DNA from: Pseudomaricurvus alkylphenolicus
GTDB taxonomy: Bacteria > Pseudomonadota > Gammaproteobacteria > Pseudomonadales > Cellvibrionaceae
Assembly: GCF_011683955.1 (NCBI RefSeq)
Contig: NZ_JAAQPI010000031.1
Span: forward strand, 1 to 53,408
Length of the DNA: 53,408 nt
Direction of reading: 5' to 3'
Below are positions 34,029-42,193 of this stretch, piece after piece. The notes under the pieces are model-generated. The model was not told the DNA's origin, did not search any database, and saw only the letters and a list, made by a program, of their open reading frames with translations. A program made the translations under genes and the position numbers. Positions within the stretch are counted from its first letter, which is position 1, and each line of letters begins with the position of its first letter.

Positions 34029-34108
34029 GATGAGTTTCCAACGCTGACTTCCAATCCATCATTTTGTAAAATTGCCCGCCCAACGCAGTAAAGATTCAGG
34101 AATTCACA

Positions 34109-35005
34109 ATGTCGAATAGCAGCTCTTCAACTCCCCTCCGCCCGCGTCGTTCGGCACTTTATATGCCTGGCGCCAATGCTCGCGCCATGGATAAGGCCCG
34201 CAGATTGGATGCCGATGCCGTTATTTTTGATCTGGAGGATGCGGTCTCTCCAGATAAAAAAGTCGAGGCCCGGGAGCAGGTGATCGACACTCTGGAGCAG
34301 GCTGGGTATGGCAATCGGGAGTTAGTGGTACGAATCAACAGTCTCGAAAGCGAGTGGGGGCGGGATGATCTTTTGGCGGTGTTAAAGGCCGGGGTAACCT
34401 TGGATGCGATCTGCATGCCCAAGGTGGAGACTGCCGCTCAGGTGCAAGCCGTGGCCGAGTTAATCGAAGCACATAGCTCACTGGATTTGAAAATCTGGCC
34501 CATGATCGAGACGCCATTGGGTGTGGCAAATGCTAAGCAAATTGCGGCCTCTCATCCGCGAATGACCGTTATGATCATGGGAACCTCAGACCTGGCCAAG
34601 GAAATGCGTATTCCCCATACACCGGATCGCATCGGGTTTATTTACGCATTGAGCGAGTGTGTGCTGGCTGCGCGATTGAACAACGCCGAGATTCTCGACG
34701 GAGTCTATCTCGATTTGAAGGACCCGCAGGGCTTTGAGGCCATATGCCAACAGGGGCGCAATCTGGGCTTTGACGGCAAGACCTTGATTCACCCCAATCA
34801 GCTGGAGGCCGCCAACCGGATATTCGGCCCGGCACCGGAGGAGGTGGATCGCGCCAGGCGTATTCTTGAGGTCTGGCAGCTGGCCCAAGCCGAAGGCAAG
34901 GGCGTCGCCGTGCTGGACGGCAAGTTGGTGGAAGTTCTGCACGTTGAAGAAGCCGAGCGTACCCTGGCGATTGCAGAGGCAATCGCTCAGCGCATTTCAA
35001 GCTGA
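34109..35005 (+). CDS. CitE-like CoA ester lyase (HpcH/HpaI family)
   Basis: A 298-residue TIM-barrel enzyme. 'RRSALYMPGANARAMDKAR' near residue 14 is the family start. 'DAVIFDLEDAVSPDKK' near residue 36 contains a metal-binding acidic pair, 'VVRINSLESEWGRDDL' lies near residue 72 and 'IWPMIETPLGVANA' near residue 132 supplies another Glu. Relatives cleave citramalyl-CoA, malyl-CoA or beta-methylmalyl-CoA to acetyl-, glyoxylate- or pyruvate-type products, with Mg2+. Which one is used cannot be told here. AGGA lies 8 bases before the ATG. Confidence 0.92.
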   Translation: MSNSSSSTPLRPRRSALYMPGANARAMDKARRLDADAVIFDLEDAVSPDKKVEAREQVIDTLEQAGYGNRELVVRINSLESEWGRDDLLAVLKAGVTLDAICMPKVETAAQVQAVAELIEAHSSLDLKIWPMIETPLGVANAKQIAASHPRMTVMIMGTSDLAKEMRIPHTPDRIGFIYALSECVLAARLNNAEILDGVYLDLKDPQGFEAICQQGRNLGFDGKTLIHPNQLEAANRIFGPAPEEVDRARRILEVWQLAQAEGKGVAVLDGKLVEVLHVEEAERTLAIAEAIAQRISS

Positions 35006-35083
35006 ATGGCACTTCCGGGGGACATAAAACTTTAACGAACATGCCTTAAAGTACTGCCGGCGCCTTTGATGAGAGAACTCCCC

Positions 35084-35581
35084 ATGAGTGTTTTGAACAC
35101 ACGCTGGTTGTATTCCCCGATCCTGCTGATCATGTTGTTGCTTGGCGGCTGTATCAATATTTCCGCTGGCGCGGGTCCCAATGCTCAGCTGTATACGCTG
35201 CCTGCCGTTCATGATCTCTATTGCGACCGCTACCTGATCTACGATATGTGTGCACTGGACGTGGATTCCGATGGCACTGCGGATGCGCTTTACTTCGAGG
35301 ACACCAAAGAGGTGTTTATGTACGACAAAGAGCATGAGTTGAGGATTGTGGGGGAGTTTGGCCTTCACCCCTGTGCGCAGATTATGGACCAGGAAATGAA
35401 GGGAGCAAGCAACCGACTGCTCACCATTTCAGACTTTATGCCACTGTCTCAAAAACTTGGTATCAAAAAACAATTGTTCAGTAGTTATCGGCGCTATTCT
35501 CCTAAGGTGGATGCCTGTCAGTCGGCCATTGCCAGCCGTGACGAAACCCCCTTTGGCGATCCGGACGATCTCGGTTTCTAG
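35084..35581 (+). CDS. Predicted lipoprotein with a calcium-loop-like motif, unknown function
   Basis: A 165-residue protein. The signal peptide ends in the lipobox 'LLLGGC', so it should be lipid-anchored at a membrane facing the periplasm. The mature part has several cysteines ('LYCDRYLIYDMCALD', 'LHPCAQ', 'DACQS'). It also has 'DVDSDGTADALYFED', which resembles the DxDxDG calcium loop of FG-GAP/EF-hand proteins. The start at 35084 has GAGAG upstream; ATG at 35069 is an alternative. The family is not recognised. It lies between the CitE-like gene and a TonB-dependent receptor. Confidence 0.75.
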   Translation: MSVLNTRWLYSPILLIMLLLGGCINISAGAGPNAQLYTLPAVHDLYCDRYLIYDMCALDVDSDGTADALYFEDTKEVFMYDKEHELRIVGEFGLHPCAQIMDQEMKGASNRLLTISDFMPLSQKLGIKKQLFSSYRRYSPKVDACQSAIASRDETPFGDPDDLGF

Positions 35582-35611
35582 ATCCCTGCCTTAACAACAG
35601 ACACCTTTGAA

Positions 35612-35628
35612 GGCCCGTCAATCGGGCC
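35612..35628 (+). terminator. Possible terminator after the lipoprotein gene
   Basis: GGCCCG and CGGGCC pair around TCAAT, 31 bases after the stop, followed by GTTTAGC. The T-rich tract comes only about 20 bases later, so termination may be weak. Confidence 0.4.
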
Positions 35629-35697
35629 GTTTAGCACCTGCCAACTATTTTTCTTTTTTTTGTCCCCCTCTTAAATCCGACTGCGTCTCCATGTCGA

Positions 35698-35714
35698 GTG
35701 CCTTCACAAGGCAC
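35698..35714 (+). other. Hairpin in the leader of the TonB-dependent receptor gene
   Basis: GTGCCTT-CAC-AAGGCAC is a 7-base stem with a 3-base loop, 41 bases before the receptor start. It may be a transcript 5' structure; it is not followed by T residues. Confidence 0.4.
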
Positions 35715-35755
35715 CACACAATAACTCTAATACAATAACCAAGAGAGCCGTCGGA

Positions 35756-37954
35756 ATGTCTAAGTCATCCGTGTCACGCACCCTATTGAGCTCCGCTGTC
35801 GCCCTGACAGTGGCTTCCACTATATCCCTTCCCACCTTTGCCGCCGGCGCTGCCGCAACCCTGATCGAAGAAATTCAGGTAATGGCCCGTAAGAAAAGCG
35901 CCGCTGAATCCGTACAGGACGTACCCCTTGCGATTACCGCCTACGGCGGTGAGCAGCTTGACAATATGTTCGTCAAGAATCTGACCGATATGAGCTATGC
36001 CGCCCCCAATGTTCAGCTTGAAGAGGTCGGCACCTTCCCTGGTGTTCAGAATTTCACCATCCGGGGGCAGGGTATTAATAGCTCCATTCCCAGTGTTGAC
36101 CCCACTGTAGGTACCTTTATCGATGGAGTTTATCTGGGTATTACCCACGGTGCGGTGATCGATATGTTCGATCTGGAATCCGTTGAATTGCTTCGAGGTC
36201 CTCAGGGGCTGCTGTTCGGCCGCAACGTTACCGGTGGTGCGGTGGTACTGCGCTCGGCGCGACCAGACGGTGAATTTGGTTACCGCGCCCGTGCCCAGGT
36301 AACTGACAAGAATCTGTTTAACTTTGCCGGCTCGGTAGAAGGCACCCTGGTGGAAGACAAATTGTTTGCCAAGGTGGTGGCCTATTACAACGACGATCAG
36401 GGTTATTTTGATCGTGAGGGTGGAGAGGCGACTCCCGGTGTTTACTATCACAATCCAGCCGGGGACGGTGATATCGGTGAGCTGAAAACCAAATTTTTAC
36501 GTCCGACATTTGTCTGGCAAGCTACGGAAGATCTGGACCTGACGCTGATTGCCGAAACCGGCGAGACCACTGGTGATGGTGCTGCCTGGACCAACGCCAG
36601 TGCTCAGCAGAGCGGCACCCAAGACGATTTCACCACCACCATGAACGAACAGGGTGAAACCGATATGACCTGGGACCAGGTCACTTTCGAAGCCAATTGG
36701 AATGTAGGATTTGGAGATGGCGTGATTACCAATATCCTGGGTTGGCGTCAGGTGGATGCCTTTTCAGTTGCCGACGTGGACGGCACGTCCGCTCCTATCT
36801 TTACCGTGCCCGCCTGGACTGAACAGGATCAGATCAGTAACGAGCTGCGTTACTCCGGTACCTTTATGGAAGGCAAGTGGGATCTGACCACCGGACTGTA
36901 TTACTTCGAGCAGGACGTCTACTACCGTGAATCGCGTTATGTGGCCGGCGGTGCCTTGCGGATTGCTTTGGGAGGAGACATGGACCACAAAACCTGGGGC
37001 GCATTTGTCAACAATGATTATCACCTGACCGAGACGCTTACCCTGACCGCCGGTGTTCGATTTACCCGCGAAGAGAAAGAGGCCCAGGTGATCAAGGGGG
37101 GGCTCGATGGCAGCAGTCGGTGTTCCGATCTGCTGACGTTTAACTGCGAATTCGACGATCTCGAAGATACCTGGAATAACTGGACGCCGAAACTCGGCTT
37201 CAATTGGCACTTTACCGAAAGCGCCCAACTGTATGCGTTCTATACCCGTGGATTCCGCAGCGGCGGGGTGAATTTCCGTAACGCCAAACCCGATCTGATT
37301 CCCGCTGGCCCCACCAAGGAAGAGGCTCAGGGCAGTTTTGAAATCGGCCTCAAGTCCGACTGGATGGATGGTCGTTTCCGTCTCAATGCTGCTTACTTCT
37401 ACAATGAGGTAGACGATATGCAGCGCGAGTTGAACCAGGGTGATGCCGATGTGGTTGTTCTGCAGGCGACCATCAATGCTGGTGATGTCACGATTCAGGG
37501 TGTGGAAGTGGACTTTGTCGCCCTGTTGGCGGATAACTTCTCTATCAACGGCTCAATCGGTTATACCCAGGGTCGTTATACCGAGGTGGATCCAGCCTTT
37601 GATATCTACGTGGGCACCGACCTGCCGCGTCTGTCTCCCTGGACTGCCAGTCTTGGCGCCACCTACGATGTGGATATGGGGGACGCCGGATTCTTGACCT
37701 TCCGGGCCAACTACAGCTTCCGCGATCGTGCAGCCTACAACGACGCCAATACCCATTACTTCGATCAACAACACGAATCCAGTGCCAGCGTGAATTACAC
37801 CACTCCGGATGATCGCTGGAAACTGTCATTGTACGGTAAAAACCTGAATGACGAGGCCCGTTGGGGCAACCTGACGTCCATTGGCGGCGCCTATACCGCG
37901 GGTCCGATGCAAAAAGGTCGTGTTTGGGGTTTGGAGGCCGAATACCGCTATTAA
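35756..37954 (+). CDS. TonB-dependent receptor
   Basis: A 732-residue outer-membrane receptor. The signal peptide ends near 'LPTFAAGA'. A TonB-box-like 'LIEEIQVMARKK' follows, then the plug domain with 'SVQDVPLAITAYGGEQL', 'FTIRGQG' and 'VELLRGPQGLLFGRNVTGG'. A 22-strand barrel fills the rest and ends in an aromatic-rich strand, 'GRVWGLEAEYRY'. This is the type common in marine degraders, often importing unknown hydrophobic or carbohydrate ligands rather than siderophores. A strong terminator follows. The nearby CitE-like, lipoprotein and LysR genes may belong to the same physiology; this is context only. Confidence 0.95.
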   Translation: MSKSSVSRTLLSSAVALTVASTISLPTFAAGAAATLIEEIQVMARKKSAAESVQDVPLAITAYGGEQLDNMFVKNLTDMSYAAPNVQLEEVGTFPGVQNFTIRGQGINSSIPSVDPTVGTFIDGVYLGITHGAVIDMFDLESVELLRGPQGLLFGRNVTGGAVVLRSARPDGEFGYRARAQVTDKNLFNFAGSVEGTLVEDKLFAKVVAYYNDDQGYFDREGGEATPGVYYHNPAGDGDIGELKTKFLRPTFVWQATEDLDLTLIAETGETTGDGAAWTNASAQQSGTQDDFTTTMNEQGETDMTWDQVTFEANWNVGFGDGVITNILGWRQVDAFSVADVDGTSAPIFTVPAWTEQDQISNELRYSGTFMEGKWDLTTGLYYFEQDVYYRESRYVAGGALRIALGGDMDHKTWGAFVNNDYHLTETLTLTAGVRFTREEKEAQVIKGGLDGSSRCSDLLTFNCEFDDLEDTWNNWTPKLGFNWHFTESAQLYAFYTRGFRSGGVNFRNAKPDLIPAGPTKEEAQGSFEIGLKSDWMDGRFRLNAAYFYNEVDDMQRELNQGDADVVVLQATINAGDVTIQGVEVDFVALLADNFSINGSIGYTQGRYTEVDPAFDIYVGTDLPRLSPWTASLGATYDVDMGDAGFLTFRANYSFRDRAAYNDANTHYFDQQHESSASVNYTTPDDRWKLSLYGKNLNDEARWGNLTSIGGAYTAGPMQKGRVWGLEAEYRY

Positions 37955-38015
37955 CCTCGGGTAAACGATTCCTCAATGTAGGATAGACGGGCTTTTGGAA
38001 CCACCCGTCAGTTGG

Positions 38016-38047
38016 GCCGGCAATGTGCAACATTGCCGGCTTTTTTT
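38016..38047 (+). terminator. Intrinsic terminator after the TonB-dependent receptor gene
   Basis: GCCGGCAATGT pairs with ACATTGCCGGC around a GCA loop, followed directly by seven T residues. Confidence 0.95.
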
Positions 38048-38065
38048 GAGATTTAAAAGTCAGCA

Positions 38066-38114
38066 GAGTGCCATAACCGAAAATAGATGTGTGCGCTATT
38101 TCCGGAAATGGCAC
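38066..38114. repeat. Short relic of the composite repeat (termini only)
   Basis: GAGTGCCATAACCG on the left is the same terminal sequence as the 320 bp repeat. Reading inward from the other side, the right end is GTGCCATTTCCGGAAATAG. The two ends match over most of 20 bases (GTGCCAT-2-CCG-1-AAATAG), leaving almost no interior. It appears to be an internally deleted or minimal member of the family. Confidence 0.65.
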
Positions 38115-38139
38115 ATACCCCCAATGCCTGGAACAAATG

Positions 38140-39633
38140 TCAACGAAACTCAATCGGCGGTAAATCGTTATTATTACCATCAGCCGGCTCAACAGGCTCC
38201 AACTCCAAGGTCGGTTTGGGCGCTGAGTCAACGGTCGGTTTAGGCCTGGTTTTCTGAGGAGACTTCTGAACTGGAGCCGCCGCAGTCTGCTTTTTCAACT
38301 GTGCAATCAGCTTATGACACGCCGGTAACTGAGCCGCCATCTTTGGTACCTGCTCCATGGCTTCCGCCATCAGATGATAAGCCTCCAGCAACAGCGGGTG
38401 CTCGGGGTGCTGCTTGTGCAGACCGTTGATCAATTTGATGGCTGTCATAAAATCACCACTGTCATGACAATCCCGGGCCAAGTGCACCCGCAGTTTAATA
38501 TCTGTGGGCTGATACTCTGTATTCACATCACGGGCGCGCTTAAACACCCCACGCACTAATTCAGGCCGCCCCTGATCCTGCAACAGTTGCAGATAACTGC
38601 TGGTAAAATTGCCAATGTGCTCACGGTTTTTTGTGGCACACATAAAATTAAAACACATCTCAAACAGTTCACGATCATTGGCGTATTTGTGAACGCCCTC
38701 GGAAAACAACTTCAACGCCTTGCCGAACTGCCCCTCTTTCACACAAACGTCAATATGAGCCAGCAGACGGTCCCGATCTGAGCGTGCTTCGGAGTCTTCG
38801 TCGGTCTGGGCAACAAAACCCAGCTCAAACTGATACTGAAATAACATGTAACCCATCATGTGAAAAGCCACTACCGTGTAATAGTTACTGACGACGGATT
38901 GCAGTCCCAGACTCAGCACCGAAATCTGTGAACCAAAGAGACCACCAATGGCACCAACGGAACTGATCATGATGAGAATAAAACCCAGCAACAGGCCATA
39001 GGGCAGACCAATAGTGTGGATCAGTTTGATCGAGTTGAGCGGATTGAGCGCGAACAGCAGATTTTCTGACATGGCAAAATTGATCATCACCGCTGGCAGG
39101 CTGATAACCATCAGGGTTGCCAACAGACCGGCAGCAGTGGGCCCCAAATAGAGGCCAACGGCAACAACGGCGCCGCCCATGAGCACCAAAATCAGTATCA
39201 GACTGAGCATCAGGGCGACGCCACCTTCGTAAGCTGTAGTGATATCCGGCGGGTTTAGCTGACCGCGCGCGGTGCTTTCGAGGCAGCTGAAGCAATACTT
39301 CATCATAATGCCGGATAACACCAGTACCCCAAGCATGGCAAAGGGGGTAAAACTGAGCAGCGCCGATAAAAATGAAATCAGGGCAATAAATATCAGCGGT
39401 TGTGCTTGCAAGGGGTAGTGAAAGGTTTCCTGCAGACGACGCCAGAAGGGGGGGGCACTATTGCGTGCTCCCAGGGGGTCAAGGTCTTGTTGGCAGTGAA
39501 AGCAGCGTTGAGTGTCCCGGTAGGGGTCTTCGTTGATGCAATGTCCACAGAAATCGATGTCACAGTGTTGGCAGTGAAAAGCCGCAGGTGTGAGCGGGTG
39601 GTATTTGCAATAGTCCATGTCCTTGGTTCGCAC
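38140..39633 (-). CDS. Zinc-finger / multi-pass membrane / helical-repeat protein, unknown function
   Basis: A 497-residue protein. The first 50 residues form a B-box-like zinc module ('CKYHPLTPAAFHCQHCDIDF', then 'CGHCINEDPYRDTQRCFHC'). Five or six membrane segments follow at about residues 75-275. A soluble, helical TPR-like region ('EGQFGKALKLFSEGVHKYAN', 'GDFMTAIKLINGLHKQHPEH') runs to about 445, and the tail is Pro/Lys-rich. The start is GTG at 39633, because AGGGA lies 8 bases upstream; ATG at 39618 is less well placed. It begins 5 bases after the rhomboid protease stop, so the two are probably translated together. Confidence 0.8.
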   Translation of the reverse strand: MRTKDMDYCKYHPLTPAAFHCQHCDIDFCGHCINEDPYRDTQRCFHCQQDLDPLGARNSAPPFWRRLQETFHYPLQAQPLIFIALISFLSALLSFTPFAMLGVLVLSGIMMKYCFSCLESTARGQLNPPDITTAYEGGVALMLSLILILVLMGGAVVAVGLYLGPTAAGLLATLMVISLPAVMINFAMSENLLFALNPLNSIKLIHTIGLPYGLLLGFILIMISSVGAIGGLFGSQISVLSLGLQSVVSNYYTVVAFHMMGYMLFQYQFELGFVAQTDEDSEARSDRDRLLAHIDVCVKEGQFGKALKLFSEGVHKYANDRELFEMCFNFMCATKNREHIGNFTSSYLQLLQDQGRPELVRGVFKRARDVNTEYQPTDIKLRVHLARDCHDSGDFMTAIKLINGLHKQHPEHPLLLEAYHLMAEAMEQVPKMAAQLPACHKLIAQLKKQTAAAPVQKSPQKTRPKPTVDSAPKPTLELEPVEPADGNNNDLPPIEFR

Positions 39634-39638
39634 TTTGA

Positions 39639-41060
39639 TTATCCCTGCATCATGTCCCGCGCCTGGCGGGCATAGTATTGCTGTTTTTCCCGGTTGCTGT
39701 TCTGCGCAAAAGACTGCGCCAGCTTTTTGGCCAGTAACCCGGTTTTGGCCGGAGGGGGCGTGGCATTGGTCAATTGTTTAAACAGGGTCTCGGCACTGAC
39801 GGGGTTTTCAAGCTGCACGAAGCTCAGCCCCAACTGCAGTCGTTGTTCGTCGTTCAAGTGGTCATGCAGCTGCGGGTGTTTCTTCCAGAGCGTTTCCAGG
39901 CGCTGGATCTGGGTGTTGCCCTCCGCCGGCATCGTCAACCATCGCAGCAGGTAGTCTTTGTGCTCGGGATGACCACTGGCTTCAGCCAATTGGCTGCGCA
40001 GAGCCGCGAGTTCAAAATTAAGGTCATATTGATCGATGGCCCGGTTCAGTTGTTTCAGTGCCGAGGGAAACTGGAAGCGCCCGATAGCGGTGTATATGGC
40101 CGCCAGGGCTTCGCGGTAGGGGTCTTGGTCCTGATCTTCTTCGATATATTCCTGATCGAACAGCTGTGGTTGCAACCACAAGGTCAGGGCAATCAGGGCT
40201 GCTCCCATCAAAAAACCGCCGGTGTGCGCCATAAATGCGACGTTGGAGCCGGTATCGGTGTAAAAGCTGTAGAGTTCCTTGCCGATATAAAAGGGCAGAA
40301 TCACCAGGGCGGGGGCGCGGATGTACCCTACAAAGATAAAGAACCAATAAAAGAATTCGATTTTTTTCAGCCGGAAGACACCCAGGTACATGGCCATCAC
40401 TCCGGAAATGGCGCCAGAGGCACCAATCAGGGAGGCGCTTTCCATGGGGTTGAAGAGCCAGTGCAGCAAGCCGCCGGCCACTCCGGACAGAAGGTAGAAC
40501 AGCAGAAACCAGCGGTGGCCGATGGCGGCCTCCACCGCAAAGCCACAGATCACCAGGAAAAACAGATTTCCCAGCAGGTGCATGATGTCACCGTGCAGGA
40601 ACTGGTGGGTGAGCAGGGTGACGGGGTTAAAGTTCTGGGGATTGAGTCCTAACGCCACATAGCTGACGGATTCTATGTGCTGGTTGATGAGTTTGCGCAG
40701 CGGTGCCCAGTCGTCGTAGCGCTCATAGGACATGTGATCCGGGTAGTTTTGGTGCAGATAGCGGTAGAAATCCACCCGCAGAAGCACATGGATGCTGACT
40801 ATCTCGGGAGCATCTTGATACAGCTCCTGGAGTTCTTCGAGAGTTTGGGTTTCTTCCCTTTGGGTCAGATATTGTTGAAATATTGGCCACTCCAGCTCCA
40901 GCAGGTCCTGTTGCTGATAGAGATGCAGGGCTTGTTCAAATTCAGGATCATCTCCAGATTGGTAGAACAGAAACGCAAAAATATTGATGGCAACCAGCAG
41001 GCACAACACCACGGGCGCGCGCTGCCAGTCCAAGCGTTTTTCGGTGGGAAGAATGATCAT
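39639..41060 (-). CDS. Rhomboid family intramembrane serine protease with C-terminal helical extension
   Basis: A 473-residue membrane protease. The catalytic Ser215 lies in 'GASGAISG' and His279 in 'MAHTGGFLMG'; 'LLTHQFLHGDIMHLLGNLFF' is the usual segment before them. An inserted soluble domain of about 110 residues lies between the first membrane segment and the core, and about 150 residues of TPR-like helices follow the core. The start at 41060 (MIILPTEKRL) gives the standard layout; an upstream frame extension of 35 residues has no leader character. The only ribosome-site-like sequence (AGGGA) lies within a hairpin 5 bases upstream. It precedes the zinc-finger membrane protein. Confidence 0.9.
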   Translation of the reverse strand: MIILPTEKRLDWQRAPVVLCLLVAINIFAFLFYQSGDDPEFEQALHLYQQQDLLELEWPIFQQYLTQREETQTLEELQELYQDAPEIVSIHVLLRVDFYRYLHQNYPDHMSYERYDDWAPLRKLINQHIESVSYVALGLNPQNFNPVTLLTHQFLHGDIMHLLGNLFFLVICGFAVEAAIGHRWFLLFYLLSGVAGGLLHWLFNPMESASLIGASGAISGVMAMYLGVFRLKKIEFFYWFFIFVGYIRAPALVILPFYIGKELYSFYTDTGSNVAFMAHTGGFLMGAALIALTLWLQPQLFDQEYIEEDQDQDPYREALAAIYTAIGRFQFPSALKQLNRAIDQYDLNFELAALRSQLAEASGHPEHKDYLLRWLTMPAEGNTQIQRLETLWKKHPQLHDHLNDEQRLQLGLSFVQLENPVSAETLFKQLTNATPPPAKTGLLAKKLAQSFAQNSNREKQQYYARQARDMMQG

Positions 41061-41065
41061 AAAAA

Positions 41066-41080
41066 CAACAGTCCCTGTTG
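41066..41080 (-). promoter_or_regulatory. Hairpin over the rhomboid ribosome-binding region
   Basis: CAACAG and CTGTTG pair around three bases, directly upstream of the rhomboid start. On the coding strand the AGGGA of the presumed ribosome site falls in the stem and loop, so the structure could limit translation. Confidence 0.4.
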
Positions 41081-41193
41081 GCTGCCCCTGGGATGGGCCT
41101 TGATTTTGGATACTAGCCGATTCGAACGCTGATAGACAGGGTGGACTTTTCATTTGAGCACTCAACTACCATACTGGGAGGGGATAACAAGGA

Positions 41194-42189
41194 ATGCTAT
41201 TGATGAACACAGGCCAGCCTTTTCGGCACGGGATAGCCATATATACAGTAAGGTTGATATTGGTGGTGCTATTGCTTGGGGGGTGCAGTGAACCGCCCGA
41301 AAAGCCCGTGACCATTGCTATTAACCCCTGGCCCGGCTACGAATTCCTGTACCTGGCCCAACAGAAGGGCTTTTTCGCCGCTTCCGGGGCCAATGTGGAG
41401 ATGGTGCAGTTGATGTCTCTGGGGGACGCCCAGCGCGCCTATGTCAATGGCAGGGTGGATGGTCTCAGCAGTACCCTGATTGAGGCAGTGCAGGCCGAAC
41501 ACCTGGGTGGCCAGCCCTTGCAGGTGGTGCTGGTGGCCGATTATTCCAATGGCGGCGATGTGATTCTGGCATCCCGTGAGATTGAAAATGTCGCTCAGCT
41601 GAAAGGCAAAACCGTGGGCTGTGAAGTCTCCTCGCTGGGGATTGTGATGTTACAGAGGGCGCTGAGCAAAGCCGGTCTGAGTCTCAGTGATGTGACCGTA
41701 CTCAATACCGAGCAGAGCGCAGGGCAGGAGCTGCTGGACCAGGGGCGTATCGATGCGTTTGTTTCTTATTCGCCCTTTTCCGTCAATGTGCTCAAGGACT
41801 CCCGCTATCACACCATTTTCAGCAGCGCAGAGATCCCCTTTGAAATTATTGACACCGTTGCCATCGCCAGCAGCGTGTTGGAACAACACCCGCATCTGGT
41901 GGCCAGTATTCATCAGGCCTGGCAGATGGCCCTGGATTACAGCGCGCATCATCCCGACGAGGCTCATGAGATTATGGCGCGTCGGGAGGGCATCTCGGTG
42001 GAGGATTTTCGCGAGGTACTCTCCACACTGGCACTGCTCGATATCAATAAACAACGTGAATTGTTCAGCAACCCCCAGATCATTGAGGCCTCGGCAAAAT
42101 CCGTGTGTGACACACTGGTGCAGCTGGGTTCGCTGGAAGGGGTGGATTGTGAGAAGCAGCACCCGTTAATGTATCGGGGAGAGCTCTGA
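41194..42189 (+). CDS. Lipoprotein solute-binding protein, NMT1/SsuA-like
   Basis: A 331-residue periplasmic binding protein anchored by the lipobox 'LLLGGC'. The fold signature is 'INPWPGYEFLYLAQQKGFF' near residue 45, with 'LKGKTVGCEVSSLGIVML' near residue 140 and 'GRIDAFVSYSPF' near residue 185, typical of NMT1/THI5/SsuA binders of aromatic, sulfonate or pyrimidine ligands. No ABC permease or ATPase gene is nearby. Instead a membrane hybrid histidine kinase starts 4 bases downstream, so its role is probably sensing. ATG at 41203 is an alternative start with AAGGA 9 bases upstream. Confidence 0.9.
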   Translation: MLLMNTGQPFRHGIAIYTVRLILVVLLLGGCSEPPEKPVTIAINPWPGYEFLYLAQQKGFFAASGANVEMVQLMSLGDAQRAYVNGRVDGLSSTLIEAVQAEHLGGQPLQVVLVADYSNGGDVILASREIENVAQLKGKTVGCEVSSLGIVMLQRALSKAGLSLSDVTVLNTEQSAGQELLDQGRIDAFVSYSPFSVNVLKDSRYHTIFSSAEIPFEIIDTVAIASSVLEQHPHLVASIHQAWQMALDYSAHHPDEAHEIMARREGISVEDFREVLSTLALLDINKQRELFSNPQIIEASAKSVCDTLVQLGSLEGVDCEKQHPLMYRGEL

Positions 42190-42193
42190 AACT

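Noticed and set aside
35697-35714. Hairpin GAGTGCC...GGCAC as another relic of the composite repeat
   Set aside because: Only seven bases match the repeat terminus and the rest of the end (ATAACCGG) is missing, so chance is likely; it is kept only as a leader hairpin.
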